Source: an uncultured Flavobacteriaceae bacterium
GTDB taxonomy: Bacteria; Bacteroidota; Bacteroidia; Flavobacteriales; Flavobacteriaceae
Assembly (NCBI GenBank): GCA_905182575.1
Contig: CAJJCA010000006.1
Coordinates: 1 to 64,000 of the forward strand
Direction of reading: 5' to 3'
DNA length: 64,000 nt
Part shown: positions 10,028 through 19,320 of the stretch, in pieces
Numbering within the stretch: position 1 is the stretch's first letter
Layout: each line of letters starts with the position of its first letter
Translations under genes and position numbers: made by a program
The notes under the pieces: model-generated
What the model was told of the DNA's origin: nothing
Seen by the model: only the letters and a program-made list of their open reading frames with translations
Databases searched by the model: none

Positions 10028-11351
10028 TTAGTACCTGTAATATTCTGGCTTGTAAGGCCCTTCGACGGTTACGCCAATGTACTCAGCCTGATCTGTTGAT
10101 AATGACTCTAATTCAACACCCAAATGATCTAAGGTGCAAAGCAGCTACTTTTTCATCAAGATGCTTAGGTAACATGTATACTTTATTTTCATACTTGTCA
10201 GTATGCAACCACAATTCAAGTTGTGCCAGTGTTTGGTTTGTAAACGAGTTACTCATCACAAAACTAGGGTGTCCCGTAGCACATCCTAAATTTACCAAAC
10301 GACCTTCAGCCAAAACGATTACTTCTTTTCCATCCTCAAGCGTGTATAGGTCTACTTGTGGCTTTATTTCAACCTTAGAGGCTCCATAGGTGTCGTTTAA
10401 CCAAGTCATGTCAATTTCATTGTCAAAATGTCCAATGTTAGCAACAATGGCTTTGTCTTTCATTGCCAAGAAATATTCTTTCTTGAGAATGTCTTTATTT
10501 CCGGTAGCAGTAACAACGATATCAGCATTTCCGATGACAGTGGCTAATTTTTTAACTTCAAAACCATCCATTGCAGCCTGAAGGGCACAGATTGGATCGA
10601 TTTCAGTAACGGTAACAATTGCGCCAGCTCCTTTAAAAGAAGCAGCAGTACCTTTTCCAACATCTCCATAACCAGCAACAACTACACGTTTACCAGCCAG
10701 CATTACATCAGTAGCTCTTCTGATTGCATCAACCGCACTTTCTTTACAACCATATTTGTTGTCAAATTTAGATTTAGTGACAGAATCATTAACGTTGATC
10801 GCAGGCATTGGAAGTGTTCCGTTTTTCATTCTTTCATAAAGACGGTGAACTCCAGTTGTTGTCTCTTCAGACAATCCTTTAATTTCATCAATTAATTCAG
10901 GAAAAGATCCAAAACCATATTGGTAAGATCTCCTCCATCATCTAAAATCATGTTCAAAGGCTCGCGATCTTCTCCGAAGAAAAGCGTTTGCTCAATACAC
11001 CATTCGAATTCTTCTTCATTCATTCCTTTCCATGCATAAACAGGAATTCCAGCCGCGGCAATTGCAGCAGCAGCATGATCTTGAGTAGAAAAAATATTAC
11101 AAGAACTCCAAGTAACATCGGCTCCCAAAGCAATTAGGGTTTCAATCAAAACAGCAGTTTGAATGGTCATGTGAAGACAACCTGCAATTCTGGCGCCTTT
11201 AAGGGGTTGCGAAGGGCCATATTCATGCCTTAAAGCCATTAAACCTGGCATTTCGGCTTCTGCCAATTGAATTTCTTTTCTCCCCCAGTCAGCCAAAGCG
11301 AATGTCTTTTACTTTGTAAGGCTGGTATGCAGCTGCAGTTTTTGTTTCCAT
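10028..11351 (-). CDS. ahcY: Adenosylhomocysteinase, interrupted by at least three frameshifts
   Basis: [19 protein letters not shown] then [48 protein letters not shown]-term PYKPEYYRY* at 10028. Confidence 0.95.
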
Positions 11352-11378
11352 AGTTGTATCTTTGAACGATTTAGGATG

Positions 11379-11408
11379 CAAAAATACGTACTTTAAAATT
11401 AAATTCAA
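11379..11408 (-). promoter_or_regulatory. Bacteroidota-type promoter for ahcY, abutting the divergent PPTase start codon
   Basis: On minus strand TTG (11408-11406), 19 bp, TATTTTTG (11386-11379). Confidence 0.6.
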
Positions 11409-12038
11409 ATGCCTTTAAGGGATCATATTTTTTTGGAAGGAAACATTCAAGTTTTTACCTGGCAGATTGAGGAATCTTTGGAAGACTTAAAGTCCAATAT
11501 GCTGCTTTCGACTGTAGATCAGAAAAGGCTGAATATGAGAAAAAGTGTGCACCACCAAAAAGGATTTTTAGCGACTCGAAAATTGATTTTGCATGCTGGA
11601 ATTGATTCAGCTACAGTAAAATATAATCCAAACGGAGCTCCTTTTTTAGACTCTGGTAAGCACCTCTCCATAACCCATTCTAAAACTCAAGCCGGCATTG
11701 CCGTTGGAGATCATTCTTTGGGATTTGACATTGAGGAGTATCATCTTAAAATCCAAAATATAGCACCAAAATTCTTACACAAAGATGAGTATTATGCCAT
11801 TGAATCCCTCAATCCTATTGAAACATTAACCAGAATTTGGACAGCTAAAGAAGCCCTATATAAAGCATTAAATATTCCTGGGATTTCATTCTCAAAACAA
11901 TTATTGATAACTCCTTTTCAAGCAGATCAAACTAAAGGTAATGCTGAAGTTAGGATGGGGGGCGAACTTCGTAAATTTTCTCTTGATTTTATTTTGAACA
12001 AAGATCATTGCGCAACTTTGGCAGTGGAAAACAAATAA
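11409..12038 (+). CDS. 4'-phosphopantetheinyl transferase superfamily protein
   Basis: LGFDIEEYHLKI and RIWTAKEALYKAL motifs. Confidence 0.85.
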   Translation: MPLRDHIFLEGNIQVFTWQIEESLEDLKSNMLLSTVDQKRLNMRKSVHHQKGFLATRKLILHAGIDSATVKYNPNGAPFLDSGKHLSITHSKTQAGIAVGDHSLGFDIEEYHLKIQNIAPKFLHKDEYYAIESLNPIETLTRIWTAKEALYKALNIPGISFSKQLLITPFQADQTKGNAEVRMGGELRKFSLDFILNKDHCATLAVENK

Positions 12039-12074
12039 AAACAAGCTTATTATTTGGCATTTGTTTTTAATAAA

Positions 12075-12125
12075 TTAAAACCGATAACTAACAGTAAATC
12101 TTAAAACCGCTTTTCCAACAGGATC
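12075..12125 (-). pseudogene. Possible C-terminal remnant of an outer-membrane beta-barrel protein
   Basis: Minus strand DPVGKAVLRFTVSYRF* with terminal aromatic/Phe pattern; no upstream ORF. Confidence 0.35.
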
Positions 12126-12201
12126 TTATATCTGGGAAGTTTTTATTTATTAAATGTAAAAAATTTAATTTAATATTCGATTTCTCGTACCTTTGTTCGT
12201 A

Positions 12202-12258
12202 ATGGATAAACAAACAAAATATGATCAGACTTATTTAAAAGGATTAGAAACAACATAA
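12202..12258 (+). pseudogene. Possible N-terminal stub of a dCMP deaminase (ComEB-like)
   Basis: MDKQTKYDQTYLKGLETT*; first 13 codons resemble the conserved start of flavobacterial dCMP deaminases; TAccTTTG element at 12188-12195. Confidence 0.4.
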
Positions 12259-13043
12259 CCTACTGAAGATGGAATGCCTGTGATTTGAATAAACACAAAA
12301 TGATTCTGACTTTTATTTTCTAAAAATGATTTCATAATACCATAAGTCTTATTAAAAAAAAATTCTAATATTGAACATAAAAAACTATATGATGAAAAGG
12401 TTGGAACTAAGCGAAATATTTTAGGATGAAATTTAGATATTACTTTAGATTTTACGTTAAGTAATGATGATATTTCTTTAATATTTTTATGATCTTTCAA
12501 TTTAAATCTAAATGATAAATTATTAAAGGTGCTTCAATATTTAAATTTTTAAAAATAGCTGAAACAATGTTTTTTTGAAATTCTAAATTCTCTGTTCTAG
12601 TGAAAGGGTAGAACTCAATTGCATAACAAGCATCAAATTTCTTGTTTAATAAAAAGTTTTTGTCTATAACTTTTGAAATATAATTTGTTTTTGAATTATT
12701 ATTATATTTTTTTGCATAGTTGATTCCATCTTTTGAGATATCAATTCCTGTTATTTCACAATTATAAATCTCTGACAATGCAATTGTTTCGAAACCCAAC
12801 CCACATCCTAGATTTAATATCTTTTTGGCCAAACGACTTAATGGCATCTATATCATCAATTGATTTAATCTTTTCTTTGGGAATAATATCATTATGGTTG
12901 GTAATATTACTTTTTTCTATATCGCCTTCTTTTAGCATTAATTTATAGCTGCCAAAATCATTTAAATTATTAGGTATAACTTCATTTAATCTATACTTTT
13001 CTTCCTGTTTTTTTAATTCTTCTGGGCGAAACCATTCTTCCAT
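12231..13043 (-). CDS. Class I SAM-dependent methyltransferase, frameshifted
   Basis: KILNLGCGLGFETIALSEIYNCEITGIDISKDGINYAK (motif I) with N- and C-terminal pieces in other frames. Confidence 0.7.
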
Positions 13044-13314
13044 TTTTTAATAGTATTGTTTTTAATATTAGTTCAATGTACTTAAAATATAAATAGCTTT
13101 TAATAATGGGATGTCAGTTTCAGCAAGATCATAATCCTTAATTAAGGAAGTGTCTATCTAATTGTACTTATTTCAAAGCTAAAATCAGACATATCAGTTG
13201 TTTCTTCGATCGAGTCTAGGTGGGACTACCAGCAAATAATGGCGTTGAGCCTTAGCAATGAAGACATTAAGGAAAAGCAGGATAAATGATAATCTTCTCA
13301 TTTTACATGAGAAT

Positions 13315-13764
13315 TTAATTAGAAATAAACAATTGATTGTTTGAACTTCTTACGCTATAAAACAACATGGGGTGGGGGTTTTTCGTTTTTCCATCAGAAT
13401 TTAATAGCTGACCCGTGGCAAGACTGTATTGATAATCTTCACAACTACATTCTGCTAGTACGCCAAAGATTTCCAGTTTAGAACAATCTTTAAGCGCATG
13501 ATTTGGACAAGAGGCATCCCAAGCCAGATAATCATTACCATTAAGATTAAACACTAAAACACCATTTACACCCCCCTGATTCAACCGCATGCTTCCGCCA
13601 GCAAAACGCAAGAGGTCATAGGAGGGTAGATTCAAATTAATCTGTAAATTGAATTTAACGTTTGTCAAATAAGGGTTTCTTTCCATTTTTTCTGAACTAC
13701 AAGAATTCAGTAGAAAAAGAATCAATGATATTTTAAGAATGAATGTTTTACAAAAAGCCGTCAA
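13315..13764 (-). CDS. Lipoprotein with degenerate Rieske-like [2Fe-2S] domain
   Basis: LFLLNSC lipobox; WDASCPNHALKDCSKLEIFGVLAECSCEDYQYSLATGQLL. Confidence 0.65.
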   Translation of the reverse strand: MTAFCKTFILKISLILFLLNSCSSEKMERNPYLTNVKFNLQINLNLPSYDLLRFAGGSMRLNQGGVNGVLVFNLNGNDYLAWDASCPNHALKDCSKLEIFGVLAECSCEDYQYSLATGQLLNSDGKTKNPHPMLFYSVRSSNNQLFISN

Positions 13765-13831
13765 ATGTCTATATTTGGTAAAACACCCTTAAATACGAAG
13801 GGTATTTTCTTTTTAAAGAAACGCAAAAAAA

Positions 13832-14308
13832 GTGAGTAAAGTATCTTATTACACAGAAGAAGGTTTAAAAAAGCTTCGTGAGGACCTTAATTTCCTAAAG
13901 GACATTGAGCGACCAAAAGCATCCCAAGCAATTGCCGAGGCAAGAGATAAGGGAGACCTTAGCGAAAATGCAGAATATGACGCAGCCAAAGAAGCACAAG
14001 GCTTACTTGAGCTTCATATCTCTAAAATGGAAGAGACTTTGTCCAATGCAAGGTTAATAGACGAATCTCAACTGGATACTTCTAAAGTTTTGGTTCATTC
14101 CAATGTGGAAGTTAAAAACAAAAGCAACGGAGCGCTAATGAAATACAAGTTGGTTGCACAAAGCGAGGCAGACATAAAAATAGGTAAGATTTCGGTGGAT
14201 TCCCCTATCGGCAAGGGTCTTTTAGGTAAAAAGACTGGAGAAATCGCTGAGATTTCCGTCCCCAATGGCATCATAGAATTGGAAATTATTTCAATAAGCA
14301 GAGATTAA
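13832..14308 (+). CDS. greA: Transcription elongation factor GreA (GTG start)
   Basis: YTEEGLKKLREDLNFLKDIERPKASQAIAEARDKGDLSENAEYDAAKEAQ. Confidence 0.97.
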   Translation: MSKVSYYTEEGLKKLREDLNFLKDIERPKASQAIAEARDKGDLSENAEYDAAKEAQGLLELHISKMEETLSNARLIDESQLDTSKVLVHSNVEVKNKSNGALMKYKLVAQSEADIKIGKISVDSPIGKGLLGKKTGEIAEISVPNGIIELEIISISRD

Positions 14309-14310
14309 TT

Positions 14311-14700
14311 ATGTCAGGTATTTTTTCTAAGATAATTGCAGGCGAAATTCCTTCTCATAAAGTTTATGAGGACGAAAATCACTATGCTTTTCTTGATGTC
14401 AATCCAAATGCATTAGGACACACCTTGTGTGTTCCCAAAAAAGAGGTGGATAAAATATTTGATTTGTCAGAAGAAGACTACAACCAATTAATGAATTTTT
14501 CAAGAAAAGTTGCTCTATCGCTTCGAAAAGCAATTCCATGCAAGCGAATTGGCATGAGCGTTATTGGACTTGAAGTTCCCCATGCGCATGTTCATTTAAT
14601 TCCACTTCAAAACATGGCAGAAGCTACTTTTCAAAAAAAGGTAAAGCCAACACCTGAGAAATTTGAAAAAATTGCAAAAAAAATTCAAAGTTGCTTTTAA
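14311..14700 (+). CDS. HIT family nucleotide-binding protein
   Basis: IFSKIIAGEIPSHKVYED; HAHVHLIP histidine triad. Confidence 0.95.
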   Translation: MSGIFSKIIAGEIPSHKVYEDENHYAFLDVNPNALGHTLCVPKKEVDKIFDLSEEDYNQLMNFSRKVALSLRKAIPCKRIGMSVIGLEVPHAHVHLIPLQNMAEATFQKKVKPTPEKFEKIAKKIQSCF

Positions 14701-15851
14701 GCAGTTTTCTTAAGGATTATTTCAAAAGTAGTTCCCTTTCCAACCCTAGAATTCTTTACACCTATTTTACCCTTGTGGTAGTCTGTAATGATTCTTTTGG
14801 CTAATGAAAGCCCCAAGCCCCAGCCTCTTTTTTTAGAAGTAAAACCTGGCGTAAAAATCTTTTTGTAAAATTCCTTTTTAATGCCCGATCCTGTATCACT
14901 AATCTCTAGCGCGACTTCATCTTCCTTTTCCAATATTTTAAGGGTTATTTCTCCCTTGCCCTTCATGGCATCGATTCCATTTTTAATTAAGTTTTCGAGT
15001 GTCCAACTGAACAATTGAGGGTTTAAGGGAATGTATATTTCCTCTTTAGGGAAGTCGACTTTAAACGCAACCAAATCTGAAGTTCTTTTCTCAAGATACT
15101 GAATGGTTTTACTGGCAGTGTCAATCAGCGCAACAGATTCTAATTCTGGTAGCGAGCCTACTTTCGAAAACCGCTCGGTGATTGTCTGTAAACGCTCTAC
15201 ATCTTTTTCCATCTCCAACAAAGGACCAAGATCTCTTTCCTGCTCCTTCATCAATGTTATCCAGCCAATCATTGAAGAGAGCGGTGTTCCAATTTGGTGT
15301 GCAGTTTCCTTTGCCATCCCCGCCCATAATCTGTTTTGATCTGATATTTTGGAGGTTTTAAAAACAAAATAAAGCACTGCACCGAATAGAAATATAATTA
15401 ACAACAGTGCCAGAGGATAGTATTGTAACTTTTTTAATAAGATCGAATCCCCATAATATAGTTTTTGGTTGATGTCCAAAATACTGTCCTGGTATCTGAT
15501 GAAAATTGGATTATTTTCTTTCTTAATATTTTTTAAAAGCTTAAAAATTTTAAGAGAATCTTCAGTTTCAGGCTCCCAATCTAAATTTTTATGTCCAATG
15601 ATTTCCCCAGAACCATCCACCAAAACCATAGGATTATTCCAAGTTTGTTGCAGTACTTTAAAAGTAAGGTTGCTTAAAACACTATTTTCGATGAATTCCT
15701 GTTGGGCCATTGCCCATAATTCCATCTTAGCACGTTCTTCTTTCTTGAGAATTTGAAAAAGAACATTGGTGTTCCACATGATGAGTGCAACGATAGCGAA
15801 GGCTCCTAAAAGCCAACTGTTTTTAAATCTATGTTTAATTTTGTCGAACAA
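14697..15851 (-). CDS. Membrane sensor histidine kinase
   Basis: N-terminal TM segments; ETAHQIGTPLSSMIGW (H-box), NLIKNGIDAM (N), DTGSGI and GWGLGLSLAKRI (G boxes). Confidence 0.9.
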   Translation of the reverse strand: MFDKIKHRFKNSWLLGAFAIVALIMWNTNVLFQILKKEERAKMELWAMAQQEFIENSVLSNLTFKVLQQTWNNPMVLVDGSGEIIGHKNLDWEPETEDSLKIFKLLKNIKKENNPIFIRYQDSILDINQKLYYGDSILLKKLQYYPLALLLIIFLFGAVLYFVFKTSKISDQNRLWAGMAKETAHQIGTPLSSMIGWITLMKEQERDLGPLLEMEKDVERLQTITERFSKVGSLPELESVALIDTASKTIQYLEKRTSDLVAFKVDFPKEEIYIPLNPQLFSWTLENLIKNGIDAMKGKGEITLKILEKEDEVALEISDTGSGIKKEFYKKIFTPGFTSKKRGWGLGLSLAKRIITDYHKGKIGVKNSRVGKGTTFEIILKKTA

Positions 15852-15963
15852 ACTATAAAGACTCTGTTCACGAAGATACTCTAAATAAAAGAAAAGTGTT
15901 AACTAGCTATAATTGCCAAAAAACTTTTTATATTTTTGTTTTAACCGTATAAATAACTAAAAA

Positions 15964-16338
15964 ATGGAATTAGCAGGAAAAGTAAAGTGGTTAGATGAAA
16001 CCAAAGAATATGGAAGCAATGGTTTTCGAAAAAGAGAAGTAGTTGTTACAACGGAAGAACAATATCCTCAACATATTTTGGTTGAATTTGTTCAAGACAA
16101 GTGTGACTTATTAAACGCTTTTCAAGTTGGGCAAAATGTTAAGATAGGTATTAACTTAAGAGGTCGCGAATGGGTCAATCCTCAGGGAGAGACGAAGTAT
16201 TTCAATGCCATCCAAGGATGGAAGATTGAAGCAGGAACGGCAGCCGCTAATTCCGAAATGCCTCCAATTCCACCACCAGCAGCATTTGAGCCTGCAAAAG
16301 ATGCTGAAAATGAGATTGAAGACGATCTCCCTTTCTAA
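15964..16338 (+). CDS. DUF3127 domain protein
   Basis: MELAGKVKWLDETKEYGSNGFRKREVVVTTEEQYPQHILVEFVQDKCDLL; acidic C-term NEIEDDLPF reminiscent of SSB tips. Confidence 0.8.
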   Translation: MELAGKVKWLDETKEYGSNGFRKREVVVTTEEQYPQHILVEFVQDKCDLLNAFQVGQNVKIGINLRGREWVNPQGETKYFNAIQGWKIEAGTAAANSEMPPIPPPAAFEPAKDAENEIEDDLPF

Positions 16339-16413
16339 TTACAGAAGTTCTTTGTGACGAAAGTAAGTTACCAAATGGTCGTTGACCATTCCTGAAGCTA
16401 AGTTACTTTTGTC

Positions 16414-16448
16414 CAAAAAAAAAGCATTCCACTGGGAATGCTTTTTTT
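16414..16448. terminator. Bidirectional terminator between DUF3127 gene and tsf
   Basis: AAAGCATTCC-ACTG-GGAATGCTTT perfect 10-bp stem flanked by A-run and T-run. Confidence 0.85.
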
Positions 16449-16464
16449 ATCTGATTAAAATAAA

Positions 16465-17280
16465 TTAACCCAATGCAACACGCTCAAAAGCGGTAACAAC
16501 CAAATCAGCATCTGCTGACTTAACGTATTGTGCAACTGATAGGGTATTGTCTTTTATAAAAACTTGATTTACAAGGGTATTGTCTTTAAAGAAACGTTTG
16601 ATTTTTCCTTTAGCAATATTGTCCAACATTGCTTCAGGTTTTCCTTCTTGACGCAACTGATCTTTTGCAATATTAATTTCTTTTTCAATTAAACTAGAAT
16701 CAACCGCATCTTCATTAAGAGCGATAGGATTCATTGCAGCAGCTTGCATTGCAACATTTTTAGAAATTGGAAATCCATCAATAACGTAAAGCGGTTCTAA
16801 AGTGGCAATTTTGTTACCTGAATGAATGTATGAACCTACAAAAGGAGCCGTTAATTTTCTAAATCCTCCGATTTCTATTTTTTCACCAATCACACCAGTT
16901 TGTTGTGTCAGTTTTTCTTCAACGGTCATTCCATCAAAGCTACTAGAAAGAAAATCCTCTTTAGTATCAAAATCAATTGCATGATTAGCCAGGGAGTGGG
17001 CCAATTCTAAATAAGAATCATTTTTTGCAACAAAATCGGTCTCACAGTTGATAGAAATTGCGATGCCAGCAGTTTTATCGGCATTGACAACTGCAAGTGC
17101 AGCGCCTTCCGTAGAATCTCGATCTGCTCTATTTGCTGCTACCTTTTGTCCTCTTTTTCTTAGAACTTCTACTGCTTTTTCAAAATCACCTTCGGATTCA
17201 ACCAATGCTTTTTTACAATCCATCATTCCAGCTCCAGTGGATTGACGCAGTTTATTAACTTCTGATGCTGTAATTTTCAC
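16465..17280 (-). CDS. tsf: Elongation factor Ts
   Basis: VNKLRQSTGAGMMDCKKALVESEGDFEKAVEVLRKRG. Confidence 0.97.
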   Translation of the reverse strand: MKITASEVNKLRQSTGAGMMDCKKALVESEGDFEKAVEVLRKRGQKVAANRADRDSTEGAALAVVNADKTAGIAISINCETDFVAKNDSYLELAHSLANHAIDFDTKEDFLSSSFDGMTVEEKLTQQTGVIGEKIEIGGFRKLTAPFVGSYIHSGNKIATLEPLYVIDGFPISKNVAMQAAAMNPIALNEDAVDSSLIEKEINIAKDQLRQEGKPEAMLDNIAKGKIKRFFKDNTLVNQVFIKDNTLSVAQYVKSADADLVVTAFERVALG

Positions 17281-17304
17281 GAGAAATATATTTATAGTTA
17301 TTTA

Positions 17305-18153
17305 TTATGCCTCTTTAGAACCTTCAACTGCATCAGTTGATGTTTCTTCTTTTGTTTCGGTTTTGACTTCAGGAGCCTTCTCAACTGGAGTTTCAGCCTT
17401 AGCTTCAACTGGTGCAGTAGCAGGAGCGACTTGTTCTTCGCTACCTTGTTGAACTTCTTTGTCTTTCTTACGTTCTTGAAGTCCTTCAGCCAATGCATCA
17501 GTAACAAGAGTCATGATTTTATCAATAGACTTAGTTGCATCATCATTAGATGGAATTACATATTCCACTTGTCTTGGGTCTGAATTGGTATCCACCATTG
17601 CGAAAATCGGAATTTTAAGCTTTTGCGCTTCTCTAATTGCAATGTGTTCTCTTTTGATATCAACGACAAACAACGCGCCTGGAAGACGAGTCATTTCGGT
17701 AATCGAACCTAAGTTTTTTTCCAATTTAGCACGAAGACGACTTACTTGAAGTTTCTCTTTTTTGGAAAGAGTTTCAAAAGTACCGTCTTTTTTCATACGG
17801 TCAATCGCAGCCATTTTTTTAACTGCTTTACGAATGGTAACAAAGTTTGTCAACATCCCACCAGGCCAGCGCTCAGTGATGTATGGCATGTTTACTTTAG
17901 CAGCAGATTTAGACACAATGTCTTTCGCTTGTTTTTTTGTAGCAACAAAAAGGATTTTTCTTCCAGATGCAGCAATTTTCTTGAGGGCTTCAGAAGCTTC
18001 CTCAATCTTTGCTACAGTTTTGTAAAGACTAATAATGTGAATTCCATTACGCTCCATATAGATATAAGGAGCCATGTTTGGATTCCATTTGCGGGTTAGA
18101 TGCCCAAAATGAACGCCTGCGTTAAGCAGGTCTTTTACAGTAGTTTGTGCCAT
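17305..18153 (-). CDS. rpsB: 30S ribosomal protein S2 with acidic C-terminal extension
   Basis: TVKDLLNAGVHFGHLTRKWNPNMAPYIYMERNGIHIISL; start MAQTT at 18153 preferred. Confidence 0.97.
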   Translation of the reverse strand: MAQTTVKDLLNAGVHFGHLTRKWNPNMAPYIYMERNGIHIISLYKTVAKIEEASEALKKIAASGRKILFVATKKQAKDIVSKSAAKVNMPYITERWPGGMLTNFVTIRKAVKKMAAIDRMKKDGTFETLSKKEKLQVSRLRAKLEKNLGSITEMTRLPGALFVVDIKREHIAIREAQKLKIPIFAMVDTNSDPRQVEYVIPSNDDATKSIDKIMTLVTDALAEGLQERKKDKEVQQGSEEQVAPATAPVEAKAETPVEKAPEVKTETKEETSTDAVEGSKEA

Positions 18154-18298
18154 AGTTGTTAGTTTACGTTCCCTTGTGTGTAGCAATAAACTCGAAAGTT
18201 TATTTAGATGCTAAACTAGTATCCGCCTTAGCGGTTTAAGCAACAGATTATTTAATAAATTAATGAACTGATTATCTTTCTTAAAACAAAAGTAATTT

Positions 18299-18685
18299 TT
18301 AACGTTTCGAGAATTGATACTTTTTTCTTGCCTTTTTCTGACCGAATTTCTTTCTTTCCACCATACGGGGATCACGAGTAAGCAATCCTTCTGGTTTAAG
18401 AACCAAACGGTGCTCTGCATCGATTTTACACAACGCTCTAGAAATTGCTAAACGAATTGCTTCAGCTTGACCATTTGTTCCACCACCTTTAACAGTGATT
18501 TTTAGATCGTAACTTCCTTCGTTTTCGGTTAATAAAAGAGGCTGGTTTACTTTATATTGTAATGTAGCTGTTGGAAAAAACTGTAAATAATCTTTTTTAT
18601 TTACTGTAATATTTCCTTTTCCCTCAGAGAGGAATAGACGAGCTACAGATGTTTTTCTTCTACCAATGGTGTGAATAACTTCCAT
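18299..18685 (-). CDS. rpsI: 30S ribosomal protein S9
   Basis: GRRKTSVARLFL... RDPRMVERKKFGQKKARKKYQFSKR. Confidence 0.97.
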   Translation of the reverse strand: MEVIHTIGRRKTSVARLFLSEGKGNITVNKKDYLQFFPTATLQYKVNQPLLLTENEGSYDLKITVKGGGTNGQAEAIRLAISRALCKIDAEHRLVLKPEGLLTRDPRMVERKKFGQKKARKKYQFSKR

Positions 18686-19140
18686 TATATGAGTTCGTTA
18701 ATGTTAATTGTCTTAGGTTTTTGTGCTTCGTGATTGTGCTCACTTCCGATAATTACTCTAAGGTTTCTGTATATTTCAGCTCCTAATTTGTTTTTTGGAA
18801 GCATTCCTTTAATCGCATGTTCAACCAACCTTCTTGCATCTTTCGCTTGAAGCTGTTCTGCATTAAGGAAACGTTGTCCACCAGGATATCCTGTGTGACG
18901 AACGTATTGTTTTTGCTTCCACTTATCACCAGATAGTAATACTTTTTCAGCATTGATAACAATAACATTGTCTCCACAATCTACGTGAGGAGTGAAATTT
19001 GTCTTGTGTTTTCCTCTTAAATAAATTGCTGCTATTGAAGCAGTTCTACCGAGTGGAAGGTTGCCTGCATCGATCACTACCCATTGTTTATCAACGGTTT
19101 GAGCATTTGCAGAGATTGTCTTATAACTTAATGTATTCAC
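18685..19140 (-). CDS. rplM: 50S ribosomal protein L13
   Basis: WVVIDAGNLPLGRTASIAAIYLRGKHKTNFTPHVDCGDNVIVINAEKV. Confidence 0.97.
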   Translation of the reverse strand: MNTLSYKTISANAQTVDKQWVVIDAGNLPLGRTASIAAIYLRGKHKTNFTPHVDCGDNVIVINAEKVLLSGDKWKQKQYVRHTGYPGGQRFLNAEQLQAKDARRLVEHAIKGMLPKNKLGAEIYRNLRVIIGSEHNHEAQKPKTININELI

Positions 19141-19173
19141 AACTTTATGTTTTAATCATCCTTTTCAGGGGTG

Positions 19174-19202
19174 CAAATGTACAATTATTCCCTTTTTACC
19201 AA
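19174..19202 (-). promoter_or_regulatory. Bacteroidota-type promoter for rplM-rpsI
   Basis: Minus strand TTG (19202-19200), 18 bp, TACATTTG (19181-19174). Confidence 0.65.
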
Positions 19203-19320
19203 AAGTCTTTTTTGGTTTTTTTTTATAAAAGAATTATTTTTTAGCTTAATGATTTATATTTTGACTTATTTATTACTCAAAATTATATTGTTTTAACCCC
19301 TGCTTGAATAAAAATACCTA

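Noticed and set aside
17298-17507. Lys/Leu-rich ORF MLLMHWLKDFKNVRKTKKF...
   Set aside because: Alternate frame of the rpsB acidic tail
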